This document shows positions 20,112 through 29,606 of a stretch of 64,000 nucleotides of DNA, piece by piece. The position numbers were made by a program, and so were the translations under genes. The notes under the pieces are model-generated. The model did not search any database. It was not told where the DNA came from and worked only from the letters and a program-made list of their open reading frames with translations. Source of the DNA: an uncultured Clostridia bacterium (GTDB lineage Bacteria > Bacillota > Clostridia > Oscillospirales > Acutalibacteraceae); the NCBI GenBank assembly GCA_947627055.1, contig CANQUS010000003.1:62001-126000 (forward strand), written 5' to 3'. Every line of letters starts with the position of its first letter. The stretch's first letter is position 1.

Positions 20112-20393
20112 ATGAGCTGCAGAATTACCGACCTGCGCTGTAAGGAGGTCATAAACGGAAAGAACGGATGTCGTCTCGGCTGTGTAGACGATGTTGAGAT
20201 CGACATCAAAAATGCAAGGCTTGTAGCAATAGTAATATTTGGCAGACCCAAGTGCTTCGGATTGTTAGGCAGGGAGGAGGATATTATAATCCGATGGGAT
20301 AACATTGAGCTTATAGGAGAGGATACTATCATCGTAACTAACGTTCAGCTTCCGTATAAGCGCAAAAAAATGAAGCTGCCGTTTTTCAAGTAA
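20112..20393 (+). CDS. YlmC/YmxH-family sporulation protein (PRC-barrel)
   Basis: MSCRITDLRCKEVINGKNGCRLGCVDDVEIDIKNARLVAIVIFG family pattern. Confidence 0.9.
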   Translation: MSCRITDLRCKEVINGKNGCRLGCVDDVEIDIKNARLVAIVIFGRPKCFGLLGREEDIIIRWDNIELIGEDTIIVTNVQLPYKRKKMKLPFFK

Positions 20394-20396
20394 AGA

Positions 20397-20425
20397 AAAA
20401 GCCACCGCTTAAAACGGTGGCTTTC
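20397..20425. terminator. bidirectional terminator between ymxH-like gene and tsf
   Basis: aaaagccaccgcttaaaacggtggcttt between convergent genes. Confidence 0.85.
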
Positions 20426-20447
20426 GTCTATATATTTTGTCTGAAAA

Positions 20448-21368
20448 TCAGTTTTGAGATTCAGCGAGCTGCTTGGCAACCTCGTCGGCAAGATTGTCGC
20501 TTCTCTTCTCAAGACCCTCGCCCTTTTCAAAACGAACGAAGTCAATAATCTTAATGCTGCCGCCGAGCTTCTTAGCAACCTGATCCGTATACTGCTCAAC
20601 AGAAAGCTTGTTGTCCTTGACAAATACCTGATTTACAAGGCAATTTTCCTCGTAATATTTGCCAATTTTGCCCATAACGATTTTTTGGGCAATAGCTTCG
20701 GGTTTACCCTCGTTGATAACCTGCTCTGTCATGATAGCTTTCTCATGCTCTATAACCTCGTCAGGTACACATGCCTTGTCAAGATATGAGGGGTTGACAG
20801 CCGCGATCTGCATAGCTATGTCCTTGCCATATTCAGCAAAGCCATCCTTGTCTGCAACATCTGTCTCAAAATTGACCATAACGCCGATTTTGCCGCCTGC
20901 ATGAATATATGTTGCGATATTGCCCTCGTAACGTGCAAAACGACGGATCTTGATGTTCTCACCTATAGTCAAAACCTTTTCCTGAAGAAGCTCAGCGACA
21001 GTCATATCAATGCCTGAAGCAGTTTCCGAAAGGAGTGCGTCAACATCAGCGGGATTCTTTTCGATGATAGTATCGGCAACAGTCTTAACAAACTTTTGAA
21101 AGTCGTCGTTCTTAGCAACAAAGTCAGTTTCAGAATTGATTTCAACAACTACACCGACAGTAGCGTCTGCGTTTGTTTCTGCAAAAGCAACACCCTCGGC
21201 AGCGATTCTTGAAGCCTTTTTAGCGGACTTGGCAAGTCCCTGCTCTCTGAGAATATCAATAGCGGCGTCCATATTTCCGTCAGCCTGCGTAAGAGCCTTT
21301 TTGCAGTCCATCATACCACAGCCTGTTTTTTCTCTAAGTGTCTTGACATCTTGTGCTGTAAAAGCCAT
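20448..21368 (-). CDS. tsf: elongation factor Ts
   Basis: VKTLREKTGCGMMDCKKALTQADGNMDAAIDILREQGLAKSAKKASRIAAEG. Confidence 0.98.
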   Translation of the reverse strand: MAFTAQDVKTLREKTGCGMMDCKKALTQADGNMDAAIDILREQGLAKSAKKASRIAAEGVAFAETNADATVGVVVEINSETDFVAKNDDFQKFVKTVADTIIEKNPADVDALLSETASGIDMTVAELLQEKVLTIGENIKIRRFARYEGNIATYIHAGGKIGVMVNFETDVADKDGFAEYGKDIAMQIAAVNPSYLDKACVPDEVIEHEKAIMTEQVINEGKPEAIAQKIVMGKIGKYYEENCLVNQVFVKDNKLSVEQYTDQVAKKLGGSIKIIDFVRFEKGEGLEKRSDNLADEVAKQLAESQN

Positions 21369-21405
21369 AATAAAATTCCTCCAAAATCAAATTAACTGAA
21401 TCTTG

Positions 21406-21436
21406 AAAAATACCCACGAAAGGACGTGGGTATTTT
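21406..21436 (-). terminator. terminator-like hairpin between rpsB and tsf
   Basis: Minus strand AAAATACCCACGTCCTTTCGTGGGTATTTTT. Confidence 0.75.
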
Positions 21437-21462
21437 GCTTTTATCTTATTGAATTACTCAAA

Positions 21463-22209
21463 TTATTCTGCAACATTTTCCTCTTCAACTGCGTCAGCCT
21501 CATCTGCTTCAGCCGCCGCGCCCATCTTGCCCTCGTTGCCCTCTATAATGGCATTTGCGATCGCGGAAGATATGAGCTTAACGGCACGGATGGCGTCATC
21601 ATTGCCGGGGATAACATAGTCTATCTCATCGGGGTCACAATTTGTGTCAACGATAGCTACTATCGGAATACCAAGCTTTTTAGCTTCAGCTACCGCTATC
21701 CTTTCCTTACGGGGATCAATAATAAAGAGAGCGCCGGGGATCTCCTTCATGTCCTTGATACCGCCGAGGAATTTTTCAAGCTTTTCGATCTCAAGATTGA
21801 GCTTAACGACTTCTTTCTTGGGGAGAAGATCGAACGTACCGTCCTCCTCCATAGCGCGGAGCTGTCTAAGCCTGTCGATCCTTGTACGAATCGTAGCAAA
21901 GTTAGTGAGCATACCGCCAAGCCATCTCGCGTTTACATAGTATGCGCCTGCACGTTCTGCCTCTTCCTTAACGGACTCCTGAGCCTGCTTTTTTGTGCCG
22001 ACAAAAAGAACCGACTTTCCTTCAACGGAGAGGTCACGAACAAAGTTGTAGGCTTCCTCAAGCTTTTTGACTGTTTTCTGGAGATCGATAATATAGATAC
22101 CGTTTCTCTCTGTGAAGATGTACTTTGCCATCTTCGGATTCCATCTTCTTGTTTGGTGACCGAAATGTACGCCTGCCTCAAGAAGCTGTTTCATTGATAC
22201 TACTGACAT
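21463..22209 (-). CDS. rpsB: 30S ribosomal protein S2
   Basis: [41 protein letters not shown]. Confidence 0.98.
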   Translation of the reverse strand: MSVVSMKQLLEAGVHFGHQTRRWNPKMAKYIFTERNGIYIIDLQKTVKKLEEAYNFVRDLSVEGKSVLFVGTKKQAQESVKEEAERAGAYYVNARWLGGMLTNFATIRTRIDRLRQLRAMEEDGTFDLLPKKEVVKLNLEIEKLEKFLGGIKDMKEIPGALFIIDPRKERIAVAEAKKLGIPIVAIVDTNCDPDEIDYVIPGNDDAIRAVKLISSAIANAIIEGNEGKMGAAAEADEADAVEEENVAE

Positions 22210-22248
22210 AATTTGTCCTCCTGTTTTGGTTTTAACCGCCGCACAGCC

Positions 22249-22288
22249 AAATAAGACAAACGCCTTTCAGCGCACCGAGATCTTATTT
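22249..22288 (-). promoter_or_regulatory. structured rpsB 5' leader hairpin (candidate)
   Basis: 8-bp stem AAATAAGA/TCTTATTT enclosing a GAAA-capped GC-rich stem (GCGCT-GAAA-GGCGT). Confidence 0.4.
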
Positions 22289-22444
22289 TAAGCTCGCGTG
22301 TGTTTTTCTTGAATATTTTAACATAGATTATAAATTTTTGCAAGGACTTTTTTAATTTTTTCTCTGCGTATGCTGAGAGTAAATTTGCAAAGTAAGTTCC
22401 AAAGATGCGTTTATATCTCCTGTACAGATGTAAAAGCGGAATGG

Positions 22445-23104
22445 CTAATACTCTACTCCATACCGAGCGCGGTACTCCTTGATCGCAGTGAGGTATTCAG
22501 CACCGCTGATTATGTTGTTTTCTAAAGCAGAGATAATGTCGTTTATATTGACTATGGAGTAGACCTTTACGCCAAAATCCCTGTCTGCGGATTGTATAGC
22601 CGACAACTCACTGTCGAGCGCCTTTTCCATTCTGTCAACTGTGATCACCATGCCCGTTATATTTACGTCCGCCGCGCTTTTGAGCTTTGGCAAGACCTCG
22701 CGCAGGGCTTTGCCGGAGGTCATGACATCCTCGACAATAACTACCCTATCTCCGTCGGCGAGTTGCTTTCCGACGAACATTCCGCCCTCGCCGTGATCCT
22801 TTACCTCCTTTCGGTCAAAGCAGTAGCTGCCGTCCCAATCATATTTGTTATTCAGGGCAACGCAGGTACTCACCGCAAGGGGTATACCTTTATATGCGGG
22901 ACCGAAAAGAACATCTGCCTCGATATGGTTTTCGCTTATGCAGTCGGCGTAAAACTCACCGAGACGCGCAAGCTGCGCGCCGGTCCTATAGTTGCCGGTA
23001 TTTATAAAATAAGGAGCTTTTCTACCACTCTTCAATGTAAATTCGCCAAAAGTCAGAACACCGCTGTCCACCATAAACCTGATAAATCTCTCTTTATAGG
23101 TCAT
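22445..23104 (-). CDS. pyrE: orotate phosphoribosyltransferase
   Basis: FTLKSGRKAPYFINTGNYRTG; DVLFGPAYKGIPLA; VVIVEDVMTSGKALRE. Confidence 0.96.
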   Translation of the reverse strand: MTYKERFIRFMVDSGVLTFGEFTLKSGRKAPYFINTGNYRTGAQLARLGEFYADCISENHIEADVLFGPAYKGIPLAVSTCVALNNKYDWDGSYCFDRKEVKDHGEGGMFVGKQLADGDRVVIVEDVMTSGKALREVLPKLKSAADVNITGMVITVDRMEKALDSELSAIQSADRDFGVKVYSIVNINDIISALENNIISGAEYLTAIKEYRARYGVEY

Positions 23105-23250
23105 TACAGTTTCCCCCTTAAACAATTTAATGATATTATTTTAGCATATTGCTATATGCTGTCAAGAGAAATTTTAAATAATTCAGCTGCGTGTAAATTT
23201 CAATATTTAAAAAACTCGAAAAAAAGACATTATGGCGGCTCACTCCGCTT

Positions 23251-23839
23251 CTAATCAGGAAAATATAATTTTTTGAAATACGCCTCAAAGGTATTAAAAT
23301 CACATTTAAACGAATCCACTAATTCCATATCAAAATTATTCTCCAGATATTTAGGTGTATTTGTTAATTTGTTTTTTACAAACCAGGCTTTATCACTTGA
23401 TTTAATTTCAGTTGATATTTCATCCTTATCTATATACTCAACATTATCAGACGCAGCAAACCAAGGCTCGTTATATGTGCGTATATGCCTGCTTTCGGAA
23501 TAATAATAAGACATGATTCCAAATGAACTGTCGCAATATACAAATGTGTCCGTTTGAGAATAGCTTGCATTAAATCTGCTGAAAAAGTCTGTCATTGATG
23601 AATCGTATTCAAACATTGCTTATGTCACTTCATTTCTTATAATCATTATGTATAACAATACGCAAATTATTTTTTGGGAAATTTACTTTCAAATTTTCTG
23701 TACCGAAAGCAATAAGCAGAGCAAATCCCAAGACAACGACACTGTAACGGGCTATGTAAAACGGACGGATAAAAGCTGTGACGAAAAGACCTATAAACTG
23801 AATGCTTAAAACAGTAATAATTGCAAATATTGCAGTCAT
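23251..23839 (-). pseudogene. decayed polytopic glycosyltransferase-like gene (3' part, frameshifted)
   Basis: Two ORFs in different minus-strand frames: 23630-23839 (FIRPFYIARYSVVVLGFALLIAFGTENLK, TM segment) and 23251-23616 (TFVYCDSSFGIMSYYYSESRHIRTYNEPWFAASD, extracytoplasmic C-terminal-like). No upstream part. Confidence 0.5.
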
Positions 23840-24039
23840 TTTTTTATTTTCCTTCTTAAATTTTACCTAATACTAACACCGTAATGAGATCAATTCGGGA
23901 ATTTAACAAATTTTAATTTATCTTAATAAAATTATTTTCTTAATATAATATAATTTTTGTTATTTAACATAGAAATTTCCCAAATACATTACAAGTCAAA
24001 AATAGACAAATATTTTGTTGTTTTGTATATATTCGTTGA

Positions 24040-24159
24040 CACGGCATCAACTGGTTTCTCGCAACGGCGGCTCTCGGTTATATTGAAAAGGACTTCCCGA
24101 TAACGACAATAATAAATGCAAAGACGCCGACATCTGTTTTTCTGCTGACAAATAATTAA
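24040..24159 (+). pseudogene. candidate 3' gene remnant ending at a terminator
   Basis: Plus strand encodes HGINWFLATAALGYIEKDFPITTIINAKTPTSVFLLTNN*, directly followed by a terminator hairpin. Confidence 0.25.
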
Positions 24160-24197
24160 AAAGCAGGAAGTCACATTCCTGCGGCTGCCTGCTTTTA
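24158..24197. terminator. intrinsic terminator
   Basis: aaaagcagg...cctgctttt hairpin. Confidence 0.7.
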
Positions 24198-24309
24198 ATA
24201 CGTTTATACTTTAAATCTTAATCCGATAGTCCCTACTCCATGCTTTAAGAGATATTCAATAATAATATCATAGCTGTATGAGTTTTTTCACCGTGAAGTT
24301 TACAGCCTT

Positions 24310-25095
24310 TTAATCCCACCAGAAGTACCACACATTCGAGCCTTTTATGACGCTTGCCAGGGCTTTTATAGTTTCTGCTCCCTGATCTACAGAATCATTG
24401 CAAAATCCATACTGCTCCTCCGCGATTTTTAGCGCTGTATCATTATCCTCTATTGGTTTCGGAACATACATCTGCAGAGTATCGCTTGAAACTACCGCAG
24501 GAAGCGCGCCGTATTTCTCATACCAATGCTTACAAACAGCCATCATTTCATCGGCAGGCGGGCAGTCATTCCACCCTCCAAACGGTATCCACGCGAATAC
24601 CTCCCACGGATTATCGGCTGGTATTCTTACAAGTATAGGCTTATCATCGGAATTATAGCTGTAACACGATAGCATTCTAAGAGGCTCAACATCATCCTTA
24701 AATTCACCGTACAGCTCGTCGATAACACATTTATTAAACCCTACATAATTCTCGACATACCAGTCAAAACGCTCCTTCAGCAGTTCCGTTCCGTTCATAA
24801 TATCTTTGGACAGCAGCTTCTCACGGTACTTTTCCGCACCCTCATTATCGAGGTTGATTTCGAGCGCCTCTTTAAGAACGCTGCCATCCAAAACAATTAT
24901 AGGAATATATCCCGACTTTTGCCCCTCATGGTAAGCGTCAATATATATCCTTGTTGCTTCCTCATTGCTAATATCACCGTCAATTTTTTCATAATCACAT
25001 CCGATAAGCTCCGCTATGGCTTTTACATCATCAGTATTTCTCTCGGGTATTGACGGAACATCATTATTTTTAAAAAACCTTGAAAAAATCGACAT
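24310..25095 (-). CDS. DUF4253 domain-containing protein
   Basis: PADNPWEVFAWIPFGGWNDCPPADEMMAVCKHWYEKYGALPAVVSSDTLQMYV; ATG at 25095 with GGAAG RBS. Confidence 0.85.
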   Translation of the reverse strand: MSIFSRFFKNNDVPSIPERNTDDVKAIAELIGCDYEKIDGDISNEEATRIYIDAYHEGQKSGYIPIIVLDGSVLKEALEINLDNEGAEKYREKLLSKDIMNGTELLKERFDWYVENYVGFNKCVIDELYGEFKDDVEPLRMLSCYSYNSDDKPILVRIPADNPWEVFAWIPFGGWNDCPPADEMMAVCKHWYEKYGALPAVVSSDTLQMYVPKPIEDNDTALKIAEEQYGFCNDSVDQGAETIKALASVIKGSNVWYFWWD

Positions 25096-25129
25096 AATAT
25101 ACTTCCTTTTCAGCTTAAAACGCATATTT

Positions 25130-25897
25130 TTAATTGTCATCCCGACTATGAGGATCATCCGATTTCTTTCGCGCGTTTGTAAGTGCCTTCATTTCCTGCG
25201 GCGTAAGCTCTCTGTATTTACCGGGCTGGAGCATCCCAAGCTTAATAGGCCCAATTGCCGTTCTTTTAAGTCTCGCGACCTCCAGACCGACAGCCTCGCA
25301 CATCTTTCTTATCTGGCGATTCCTGCCCTCCTCTAATATTATCTCAAGGACAGTCCTCCCTCTTTCCTGTGTCAGTACCCTGATACCCGCCGGAGATGCC
25401 AATCTTCCGTCAACTAAAACGCCCTTAGTAAGTTCTGTAAGCTGCTCCTCAGTGATTCTCGGGTGAACTGTTACACGATATGTTTTAGCGACATGGTGCG
25501 ACGGGTGGATTATCTCGTTGGCAAACGCACCGTCGTTTGTCATTAAAAGCAAGCCCTCGCTCTCGCGGTCAAGCCTGCCCACAGGATAGAGCCTTGTCGG
25601 AAAATCCTTTATAAGTTGTGCAACGCACTTTCTGTCACGTTCATCGTTCATAGTCGTTATATAACCTCTAGGCTTGTGGAGCATGATATAATATTTTTTT
25701 AATTTTCCACCCGAGGTAAGCCTTTTGCCGTGTACAGTGATCACGTCTTTTTTAGGATCAGCCTTATCTCCGAGAGAAGCGGTATTGCCGTTGACCTTGA
25801 CCGTTCCCCTTTGGATAAGCTCCTCCGCCTTTCTGCGCGAAGCTATCCCCGCGTCAGCTATTATTTTCTGAATCCTTACAAGTTCATTAGAAGCCAA
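25130..25897 (-). CDS. rluB: ribosomal large subunit pseudouridine synthase (RluB-type)
   Basis: S4 domain RIQKIIADAGIASRRKAEELI; YPVGRLDRESEGLLLMTNDG. Confidence 0.93.
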   Translation of the reverse strand: MASNELVRIQKIIADAGIASRRKAEELIQRGTVKVNGNTASLGDKADPKKDVITVHGKRLTSGGKLKKYYIMLHKPRGYITTMNDERDRKCVAQLIKDFPTRLYPVGRLDRESEGLLLMTNDGAFANEIIHPSHHVAKTYRVTVHPRITEEQLTELTKGVLVDGRLASPAGIRVLTQERGRTVLEIILEEGRNRQIRKMCEAVGLEVARLKRTAIGPIKLGMLQPGKYRELTPQEMKALTNARKKSDDPHSRDDN

Positions 25898-25944
25898 ATT
25901 TTTTCCTCATTTCTATTATACACACTGTAGTATTTTCTCTCCGA

Positions 25945-27105
25945 CTATCCGCCGAACAGCTTTTCAAAAAATCCCTTTTCACTAACGAGAGCCTTACACT
26001 CATCCTTTGCAACAAGGTCAGAGCAGCCTATTACATTACCGTTTATGCGAAATATTATTTTCCCCTCTGCCTTGCCCTTACTAATAGGTGCATACAAAAA
26101 ACGCGGGAGAATAATCTCTGTTTCAATGTTTTTCTGCTCACCGTCCAATATAGGGGCAGTCACATCGCTAGACGGATACAGCATAACAGTATCGACTTCA
26201 CCACCGACTGTCTGTGCTTCTATACCCTTGCTTTTGTCACAGAGCTTAACGCTTTTTATCTTTGAAAATCCGTAGTCAAACAGCTTTTGGTGGTCGTTCC
26301 AATCGTCGCCGTCATTTAAGGTTACGCAAACAAGCCGTACCCCGTCACGCTCCGCGCAGCTCGAAAGCGTTCTGCCCGAAGCCTTTGTAAAGCCCGTCTT
26401 AACGCCGATACACCCGTCATATAAGGACAAAAGCCTATTGTGGTTGTTGCATACCTGTGTTTTATTTTCGGGAGAAACATATTTTACTGTTATGCTCTTT
26501 TGACCTACAGTTTCACAAAACTGCTCGTTTTCCATAGCGTATGACGTCAATATAGCCATATCATATGCACTTGAATAATGGTTCTCATCATCAAGTCCAG
26601 ACGGCGACACAAAATTAGTATCATTCATGCCGAGAGATTTTGCCTTTTTATTCATAAGCTGCGCAAAGCCCTCCACACTTCCGCCGAGAGTGATTGCGAT
26701 AGCATTTGCGGCGTCATTGCCTGAAACCATCATCATCCCCCTTGCAATCTCCGAAAGCTTTAAAATTTCGCCGTTTTTCAAGTACATACTTGAACCCTCG
26801 GCCTGCATTGATGATGTAAACTTAACCTCACGGTCATTTGAACCCGCAGCCTCAAATGCCAACAAAGATGTCATTATTTTGGTTATACTCGCTATCGGTC
26901 GCCTTGTGTGACTGTCCTTTTCATAAATTATCGTACCACTGTCGGGCGCATACAGTATCGCACTTAACGCAGAAATTGACGGAGCATCCTCGGATACTTT
27001 TCCTGACATAGGCATATCCGTTGCCGAGGTATCACTCGCGCCAAGAGATATAAAAGAATATAGCAAAACCGCAAAACACAATAAAACAGCAGTTGCCTTC
27101 TTCAT
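25945..27105 (-). CDS. dacF: D-alanyl-D-alanine carboxypeptidase
   Basis: RRPIASITKIMTSLLA (SxxK), SGNDAANAIA, VKTGFTKASGRTL (KTG). Confidence 0.93.
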   Translation of the reverse strand: MKKATAVLLCFAVLLYSFISLGASDTSATDMPMSGKVSEDAPSISALSAILYAPDSGTIIYEKDSHTRRPIASITKIMTSLLAFEAAGSNDREVKFTSSMQAEGSSMYLKNGEILKLSEIARGMMMVSGNDAANAIAITLGGSVEGFAQLMNKKAKSLGMNDTNFVSPSGLDDENHYSSAYDMAILTSYAMENEQFCETVGQKSITVKYVSPENKTQVCNNHNRLLSLYDGCIGVKTGFTKASGRTLSSCAERDGVRLVCVTLNDGDDWNDHQKLFDYGFSKIKSVKLCDKSKGIEAQTVGGEVDTVMLYPSSDVTAPILDGEQKNIETEIILPRFLYAPISKGKAEGKIIFRINGNVIGCSDLVAKDECKALVSEKGFFEKLFGG

Positions 27106-27185
27106 ATGTGATCACCGCCGAACAATAAATAAAATCATAATATTTATATGCTCTGCGGCTTGTCTCGATAACCGCTTAGGGATAA

Positions 27186-27614
27186 TTATTCTACATCAGC
27201 GGCTTCATCAGACTCATTTTCTTTTTTTGTTTCCTCGTCCTTTTTATCCTTTTTGAAAAGTCCGACAATTTTATCTATAAGCTCGGGAACCATTGCGACG
27301 GCTCTATCCTGACTGTCTTTAAAATTCTCAATATTCAACAGCTTTGCCTCGCCGTTGGAAACGGCAATAAACGCGATAGGGTTTATCGTTACACCCGCTC
27401 CCGATCCACCGCCGAAAAGCTTGTTGTTTTCTGATTTCTTTGTCGCAAATTCCGAGCCGCCGGAAGCAAAACCGTATGTCACTTTAGACACAGGTATGAT
27501 CGTTGTGCCGTCGGCAGTTGTTATGGGGGTTCCTATTACGGTGTTTACATCTACCATTTGCTTAATTTTGTCAAGGGTAGTTTCCATGAGTCCCTCTATT
27601 TGATGTTCAGCCAT
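27186..27614 (-). CDS. ytfJ: GerW-family sporulation protein
   Basis: TPITTADGTTIIPVSKVTYGFASGGSEF...GGGSGAGVTINPIAFIAV. Confidence 0.93.
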   Translation of the reverse strand: MAEHQIEGLMETTLDKIKQMVDVNTVIGTPITTADGTTIIPVSKVTYGFASGGSEFATKKSENNKLFGGGSGAGVTINPIAFIAVSNGEAKLLNIENFKDSQDRAVAMVPELIDKIVGLFKKDKKDEETKKENESDEAADVE

Positions 27615-27641
27615 TTTAAACCATTCCTTTCGATTATATTA

Positions 27642-28268
27642 TTACTCAATACCATTTTTTATTTTAAGTATAAGCTTTATACCTTTGATGGCAGCAGAAA
27701 TTGCTGTGCCTAAAAAAAATAACGGACGAATGTTGACCTTGCTTTCAACAATAATTTTCATTTCCGTTTCATTAAATCCCGGTGTTATATCAATTTCTTT
27801 ACGCTTTAGCTTTATATTGGAATCTATTATCGAGATCGCGGGATAAATTCCCGCGCAAGCATAGCCGTATTTCAGTGCTGTGTCTGCAGCGTCATCACCA
27901 ACTATTACAAGGTCGATTTTAAATCTTTTGATAACAGTATGGCGCAGGATACCCTTTGAAGTATCTTTCACAATAGACGCTGATTCCTTTGCTATATCTA
28001 TCAGTCCATCAAGCCCTTGTTTTTCATACAACACTTTCAACGGACTTTTTTCGTTTTTCGGCTTTTTCTCCTGAGGCTTTTTTTCCTCTTTTTCTTGCTG
28101 ATGAGGTTTATTATCCTTTTCCTTCGGCGGGACAAGCCTGATCTTTATAAAAAGATACCGCAGAAAAAGCCTCGGCTCACCCTCATATTTAAAATGAAAG
28201 GAAATCGGTATCATCAAAATCAAAAGAATAAAAAGCAGGATCCCGCCTATTATATAAAGAGTCGTCAT
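27642..28268 (-). CDS. DUF2953 domain-containing protein
   Basis: N-terminal TM; position next to ytfJ and scpAB as commonly seen in Clostridia. Confidence 0.75.
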   Translation of the reverse strand: MTTLYIIGGILLFILLILMIPISFHFKYEGEPRLFLRYLFIKIRLVPPKEKDNKPHQQEKEEKKPQEKKPKNEKSPLKVLYEKQGLDGLIDIAKESASIVKDTSKGILRHTVIKRFKIDLVIVGDDAADTALKYGYACAGIYPAISIIDSNIKLKRKEIDITPGFNETEMKIIVESKVNIRPLFFLGTAISAAIKGIKLILKIKNGIE

Positions 28269-28882
28269 GGCTTTGCTTCTTCTATCGTCTGACCTTTATT
28301 TTCCGCAGGGACTTGTCCGTCATTTTTTCCCTCGACGGAAGCGTCAGTCGTATTTAAATCTTCCTCTGATTCCTTTTGGGGCAGCGGAGGAAGCTCGCTT
28401 ACATCGCTAACATTAAAGCAGCGCAGAAAATTTTCTGTCGTACCATATATTAGAGGACGCCCCGGAAGCTCAAGTCTGCCCTTTTCCTCTATAAGCTCCC
28501 TTGCGACAAGACTTGATATAACGCCCGAGCAGTCAACGCCTCTTATCTGCTCAACAAAAGCCTTAGTAACAGGCTGATTATACGCTATTATCGCGAGAAC
28601 CTCCATAGCCGCCTGAGAAAGCGGTGTGTTTCTTCTGAGGTCGAGAACCGTCCTGATTATTTCGGCATATTCTTTTTCGGTACACATCTGATAGCTCTTT
28701 CCGAGCCTGACGATCTTTATTCCGGAATCACGCATTGAATAATCTTCCACAAGCGATTGAAGCAGCTCCTCTGCCCTATCGACAGATATCTCGAGGGCTT
28801 CGGCAATTTTCGCTGTTTCGGCAGGCGTACCGCACGCGAAAAGAACAGCCTCTATCGCAGGTTTAAGTTTTTCTTCCACCAA
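28265..28882 (-). CDS. scpB: segregation and condensation protein B
   Basis: PLSQAAMEVLAIIAYNQPVTKAFVEQIRGVDCSGVISSLVARELIEEKGRLELPGRP. Confidence 0.96.
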   Translation of the reverse strand: MVEEKLKPAIEAVLFACGTPAETAKIAEALEISVDRAEELLQSLVEDYSMRDSGIKIVRLGKSYQMCTEKEYAEIIRTVLDLRRNTPLSQAAMEVLAIIAYNQPVTKAFVEQIRGVDCSGVISSLVARELIEEKGRLELPGRPLIYGTTENFLRCFNVSDVSELPPLPQKESEEDLNTTDASVEGKNDGQVPAENKGQTIEEAKP

Positions 28883-28889
28883 AAGTCAA

Positions 28890-29594
28890 TCACCGCCTTA
28901 GCATCATTTGTATTTGTGTATATTCTCCGTCTCCCTCTACTCTGACACGCTTTCCCTTGACAAGCTCAAGAACCGCGAGAAATGTCGCGACCATTTGGCT
29001 CTTGCTTTCGCTATCCTCAAACAGTTTCGAATATCTAAAAGGTTTGCCGTTCCACAGCAAACGCATAACTGCGATAATTCTTGAGGAAACGGAAACTATT
29101 TTTCGTTTAACGATAACAGAAAATGCTTCATCCGAGGGCGGCAGATTTTTCTTGCCTCTGCCTACCGCCGAAATATATGCCGCAGTAAGAACGGACGGTT
29201 CATGGCTTCTTTTGTATGTGGTATCTGCTTTCATTTTGATTTGCTCGCGGCAATAATTATCAAAGCTAACTATTTCCGACAGCTTTTCGGCAGCCTTTCG
29301 GCACTCCTGATATTCAAGGAGCTGCCCCTGCAGTTCCTCCTTGAGCTTTCCACCCTCCTCGTACTTCGGAAGAAGCTCATATGACTTTATCTCCACAAGT
29401 CGCGACGCCATATCGAGAAACTCGCTTGCTACATCCATATTGTTCTCGCGCATAAGGTCAAGATGCTCCATATACTGGTTCAATAGGTCGGTTATGCTGA
29501 CATCATATATATTCAGCTTATTTTTATTTATGAGGTGAAGCAGCAGGTCAAGAGGTCCCTCAAAATCAGGCAGCTTATAAGATATTTTTTCCAT
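28890..29594 (-). CDS. scpA: segregation and condensation protein A
   Basis: YKLPDFEGPLDLLLHLINKNKLNIYDVSITDLLNQYMEHL. Confidence 0.96.
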   Translation of the reverse strand: MEKISYKLPDFEGPLDLLLHLINKNKLNIYDVSITDLLNQYMEHLDLMRENNMDVASEFLDMASRLVEIKSYELLPKYEEGGKLKEELQGQLLEYQECRKAAEKLSEIVSFDNYCREQIKMKADTTYKRSHEPSVLTAAYISAVGRGKKNLPPSDEAFSVIVKRKIVSVSSRIIAVMRLLWNGKPFRYSKLFEDSESKSQMVATFLAVLELVKGKRVRVEGDGEYTQIQMMLRR

Positions 29595-29606
29595 TTTATA
29601 ATATTC

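Noticed and set aside
21403-22197. 264-aa plus-strand ORF
   Set aside because: Antisense to rpsB, no family resemblance; long antisense frames arise from codon bias.
22592-23254. 220-aa plus-strand ORF
   Set aside because: Antisense to pyrE.
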